Assembly: GCA_964454005.1 (NCBI GenBank)
Contig: CAYVQE010000002.1
Span: 58,934-122,933, forward strand
DNA length: 64,000 bases
Direction of reading: 5' to 3'
From: CAYVQE01 sp964454005
Lineage (GTDB): Bacteria; Myxococcota; B64-G9
Below, piece after piece: positions 61,691 to 64,000 of this stretch. Both the position numbers and the translations under genes were made by a program. A model generated the notes under the pieces. It worked only from the letters and a program-made list of their open reading frames with translations. It had not been told where the DNA came from and did no database searches. Position 1 is the first letter of the stretch. Each line of letters starts with the position of its first letter.

Positions 61691-62120
61691 GCGAGAGGCC
61701 AATCCGGATCGGACTGACTGCGACCCAGGACCGGGCCGCGGTACGCTGGTGGGCATGCTGGTGGTGTTGGCCGCCGGCGCCGCCGTGCTGGCCGCCCTGG
61801 TGCCCGCCTGGCATTCCGGTGGTCTGGCTACCTGGCAGCTCGGCGCGTTGACCGGCTTCGGCCTGTCCGGGCTGATGGGCTTGAGCAGCCTGTGGACGGT
61901 GCGCCGGGCCATGCGCTCCAGCGGCCAGGGCGCTTTCGTGCGGGCGGTCTTCGGCAGCATGTTGCTGCGGCTGCTGCTGGCCGGATTGTTCGTGGGCCTG
62001 GTGCTGGGCTTCGGCTTGCTGAACGCCGCCGGCTTCGTGGGCGGACTGTTCGCCGGCTTGTTGGTCTTCCAGGGCATCGAGATCGGCGGCGTGGCGGCAG
62101 CGGCCCGGCGGGCCGGCTAG
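61653..62120 (+). CDS. atpI: ATP synthase subunit I (AtpI)
   Basis: A 155-residue membrane protein with four hydrophobic segments (GMLVVLAAGAAVLAALVPAW, LGALTGFGLSGLMGLSSLW, RLLLAGLFVGLVLGFG, AAGFVGGLFAGLLVFQGIEI). This is the AtpI/AtpR layout. AtpI assists assembly of the c-ring. The ATG at 61653 lies inside the end of atpZ; GTG 61683 is an alternative. It is followed 23 bases later by atpB. Confidence 0.8.
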   Translation: MGQTTRKTIKVVEREANPDRTDCDPGPGRGTLVGMLVVLAAGAAVLAALVPAWHSGGLATWQLGALTGFGLSGLMGLSSLWTVRRAMRSSGQGAFVRAVFGSMLLRLLLAGLFVGLVLGFGLLNAAGFVGGLFAGLLVFQGIEIGGVAAAARRAG

Positions 62121-62143
62121 CCGGCGCAAAGGAGCAGAAGATC

Positions 62144-62974
62144 ATGTACGCTTTGGCGGCAGAGGCGACCGGCGACGTGGGCAAGGCGGTCGGCCACATG
62201 ATCATGCACCACATCACCGACAGCGATCAGCTCGATCTGGGGTTCACCACCGTGGACCTGCCCCATGTGCCCACTTTCGAGGTGGCCGGCATCCCAGTCG
62301 ATCTGTCGCTGACCAAGACCGTGGTGTTCATGCTGCTGGCCGGGGTGCTGCTGTTTCTGATGGCGCTGGTGGTGCGCCGCAAGGCGGCGGTGGTGCCCAG
62401 CGGTTTCACCAACTTCGTCGAGGCGTTCGTGCTGTTCGTGCGCGACGACATCGCCACCGAGACCATGGGCAAGAACGCCGCCAGCAAGTACACGCCCTAC
62501 CTGTGCACGACGTTCTTCTTCATCCTGACCTGCAACCTGCTGGGCTTGATCCCGCTGGGCGCGAGCGCCACCGGCAACGTCAACGTCACCGCCGGCTTGG
62601 CCGTGGTGGCATTTTTCACCATCCAGTTCGCCGGCATCCGCAAGCTGGGCCTGGGCGGCTGGTTGGGCCATCTGCTGCCGCCGGGTGTGCCCTGGTGGTT
62701 GGCGCCGGTGATGATCGTGGTCGAACTGCTGGGCATGTTCGCCAAGCCGTTCGCCCTGTGCATTCGTCTGTTCGCCAACATGGTGGCCGGCCACGTGGTC
62801 ATCCTGAGCCTGATCGGGCTGTTCTTCATCCTGGGCTGGGCCATCGCCCCGGTCACGGCCGGATTCGGGCTGTTCATGTACCTGCTCGAGATCTTCGTGG
62901 GCATGATCCAGGCCTACGTCTTCACCATGCTGACCTCGCTGTTCATCGGCTTGCTGGTACACGGGGAACACTGA
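62144..62974 (+). CDS. atpB: ATP synthase F0 subunit a
   Basis: A 276-residue membrane subunit that carries the proton half-channels. The essential arginine is Arg208 in ALCIRLFANMVAGH. LLGLIPLGASATGNVNVT and a C-terminal LLEIFVGMIQAYVFTMLTSLFIG are typical. The ATG follows AAAGGAG. It works with the c-ring encoded next. Confidence 0.97.
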   Translation: MYALAAEATGDVGKAVGHMIMHHITDSDQLDLGFTTVDLPHVPTFEVAGIPVDLSLTKTVVFMLLAGVLLFLMALVVRRKAAVVPSGFTNFVEAFVLFVRDDIATETMGKNAASKYTPYLCTTFFFILTCNLLGLIPLGASATGNVNVTAGLAVVAFFTIQFAGIRKLGLGGWLGHLLPPGVPWWLAPVMIVVELLGMFAKPFALCIRLFANMVAGHVVILSLIGLFFILGWAIAPVTAGFGLFMYLLEIFVGMIQAYVFTMLTSLFIGLLVHGEH

Positions 62975-63029
62975 GTCGCAGTCACGAGAATCAATCCTGA
63001 ATCGCTGAAAGAAAGAGGAGGCGACACCA

Positions 63030-63251
63030 ATGGAAGGGCTTGCTTACCTGGCGGCTGGAATCGGAGCGGGGCTGGCGGTCATCGGCGGTGGTTACGGCAT
63101 CGGCCAGCTGGCCCGCGGCGCCATGGAGGGCACCGCGCGGCAACCGTCGGCAGCGAACGAAATCCGGACCTCGATGATCATCGCGGCCGCCCTGATCGAG
63201 GGCGTCACCCTGTTCGCCGAGGTCGTCTGCATCCTGCTGGCGTTCAAGTAG
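63030..63251 (+). CDS. atpE: ATP synthase F0 subunit c
   Basis: A 73-residue proteolipid with two membrane helices and the polar loop ARQP (36-39). The ion-carrying carboxylate is Glu57 (AALIEGVTLF). It is followed by Gly rather than the Ser/Thr of sodium-binding rings, so a proton-driven ring is more likely. GAGGAGG precedes the ATG. A stable hairpin follows the gene. Confidence 0.97.
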   Translation: MEGLAYLAAGIGAGLAVIGGGYGIGQLARGAMEGTARQPSAANEIRTSMIIAAALIEGVTLFAEVVCILLAFK

Positions 63252-63272
63252 ACGGCGAATGATCGATTTGGT

Positions 63273-63297
63273 CCGCGCCCGCTCGCGTCGGGCGCGG
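63273..63297 (+). other. Intercistronic stem-loop between atpE and atpF
   Basis: CCGCGCCCG and CGGGCGCGG form a perfect 9-bp stem around seven bases, without a T-run. It may protect the atpE mRNA or reduce read-through, which would suit the many c subunits needed per enzyme. Confidence 0.5.
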
Positions 63298-63330
63298 GCT
63301 TGAACGCGGCAACGACAAGGGAGGTCGACC

Positions 63331-63891
63331 ATGGTCGACTCGATCACCCTGGGCCGGCTCCTGCTGGCCTCCAGCGACGGGGGCGATGGTGGCCTGGTCA
63401 GCATGCACGCCGGGACCATCCTATGGACCATCTTCATCTTCGTCATCCTGCTGATCGTGCTTGGCAAGTTCGCCTGGAAGCCGATCATCAAGGCGCTGAA
63501 ACAGCGCGAGGAGCGCATCCGCGAGTCGCTGGAGAAGGCCGACAAGGTGGCGGCCGACTCCGAAAAGGCGATGGCCGAGCAGAAGGCGGAACTCGAGAAA
63601 CAGCGCCGCGAGATGACCGAGGCCATGCAGCGCACCCGCGAGGAGGCCGAAAAGGGCGCCCAGGAGTTGCTGAGCAAGGCCAAGCAGGAGGCGGCCGACA
63701 CCGCCGAGCAGGCCCGGCGCCAGGTCGAGGAGGAGCGCAAGCGGGCGGTCGAGCAGATCCGAGCCGAGGCGGTGGACATCGCCCTGCAGGCGGCTTCCCA
63801 CCTGCTCGAACGCACCCTGGACTCCGACGATCACCGCAAGATAGTAGACGAGTACCTGGCCGAGCTGCCCGACAACCTGCAACGACACTGA
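63331..63891 (+). CDS. atpF: ATP synthase F0 subunit b
   Basis: A 186-residue stator subunit. One membrane helix (about residues 26-46, ILWTIFIFVILLIVLGKFAW) is followed by KPIIKALKQREERI and a long charged coiled coil (to about residue 160). The C-terminal segment (SHLLERTLDSDDHRKIVDEY) binds subunit delta. Only one b gene is seen. A strong terminator follows, so the F1 genes are not in this transcript. Confidence 0.94.
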   Translation: MVDSITLGRLLLASSDGGDGGLVSMHAGTILWTIFIFVILLIVLGKFAWKPIIKALKQREERIRESLEKADKVAADSEKAMAEQKAELEKQRREMTEAMQRTREEAEKGAQELLSKAKQEAADTAEQARRQVEEERKRAVEQIRAEAVDIALQAASHLLERTLDSDDHRKIVDEYLAELPDNLQRH

Positions 63892-63912
63892 TTGGGGCAG
63901 CCCGCCGGCTCA

Positions 63913-63944
63913 GACCCCGCCCGCACCGGGCGGGGTCTTTTTTT
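63913..63944 (+). terminator. Rho-independent terminator of the F0 operon
   Basis: GACCCCGCCCG, three-base loop, CGGGCGGGGTC, then seven T. A perfect 11-bp stem. Confidence 0.95.
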
Positions 63945-64000
63945 GCAGTGCGCCAGGCATGGCGCGCAGCGCCGTGACTGGCGCTGTCAACCGGGGAGCG

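Overview
The window is a strongly GC-rich bacterial chromosome segment around the replication origin. It probably comes from the Myxococcota or a close relative among the former Deltaproteobacteria. The clues are a secreted protein with MopE-type repeats and a MYXO-CTERM-like tail, a two-domain PilZ protein of the Myxococcus paralogous type, an FHA-fused sigma-54 activator, a bactofilin joined to parAB, parS sites built on GTTCCACGTGGAAC, and many TPR proteins and lipoproteins. Two runs of exactly 100 N (19178-19277 and 22741-22840) show that this is a draft scaffold; both fall in repetitive coding sequence. No tRNA, rRNA, CRISPR, insertion sequence or prophage was recognised.

Left part (1-38000), accessory and cell-envelope genes: a truncated surface protein; an FHA/AAA+/Fis sigma-54 activator; a UAP1-like uridylyltransferase; a YfcC-type carrier; a DUF4143-type ATPase; a BtuF-like binding protein; a ComEA-like protein; two small conserved proteins; a TPR protein of about 2060 residues followed by a TMTC-like GT-C membrane protein; a TPR membrane protein; a cyclic-nucleotide-binding protein; the MopE/MYXO-CTERM protein; mfd; PilZ proteins; a pseudouridine synthase; a HIT protein; a zinc-ribbon membrane protein; a Cys-rich lipoprotein; and an M49 metallopeptidase lipoprotein.

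Origin region (37500-61400): genes on the left run leftward (rpmH-rnpA-yidD-yidC-khpB, a 71-residue ORF where mnmE often sits, mnmG-rsmG, then parA-parB-bactofilin-zinc-knuckle gene). Genes on the right run mostly rightward (dnaA, dnaN, recF, an SSS transporter, gyrB, a FabH-like gene, gyrA, a TPR lipoprotein). This divergence, DnaA-box-like sequences on both sides of dnaA, and two parS sites at the ends of mnmG place oriC next to dnaA. The segregation genes are chained by GTGA stop/start overlaps, which suggests coupled synthesis of ParB, a bactofilin scaffold and a small Cys/His protein.

Right end (61388-63944): an F0-only ATP synthase operon (atpZ-atpI-atpB-atpE-atpF) with its own promoter and a strong terminator. 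The F1 genes must lie elsewhere.

The most unusual signals concern translation starts. The giant TPR gene appears to begin at an ATC codon behind a strong Shine-Dalgarno. rnpA has no canonical start outside rpmH. A lipoprotein gene next to the HIT gene also lacks a canonical start. The DUF4143-type ATPase mRNA contains a 13-nt segment perfectly complementary to its own start-codon region.
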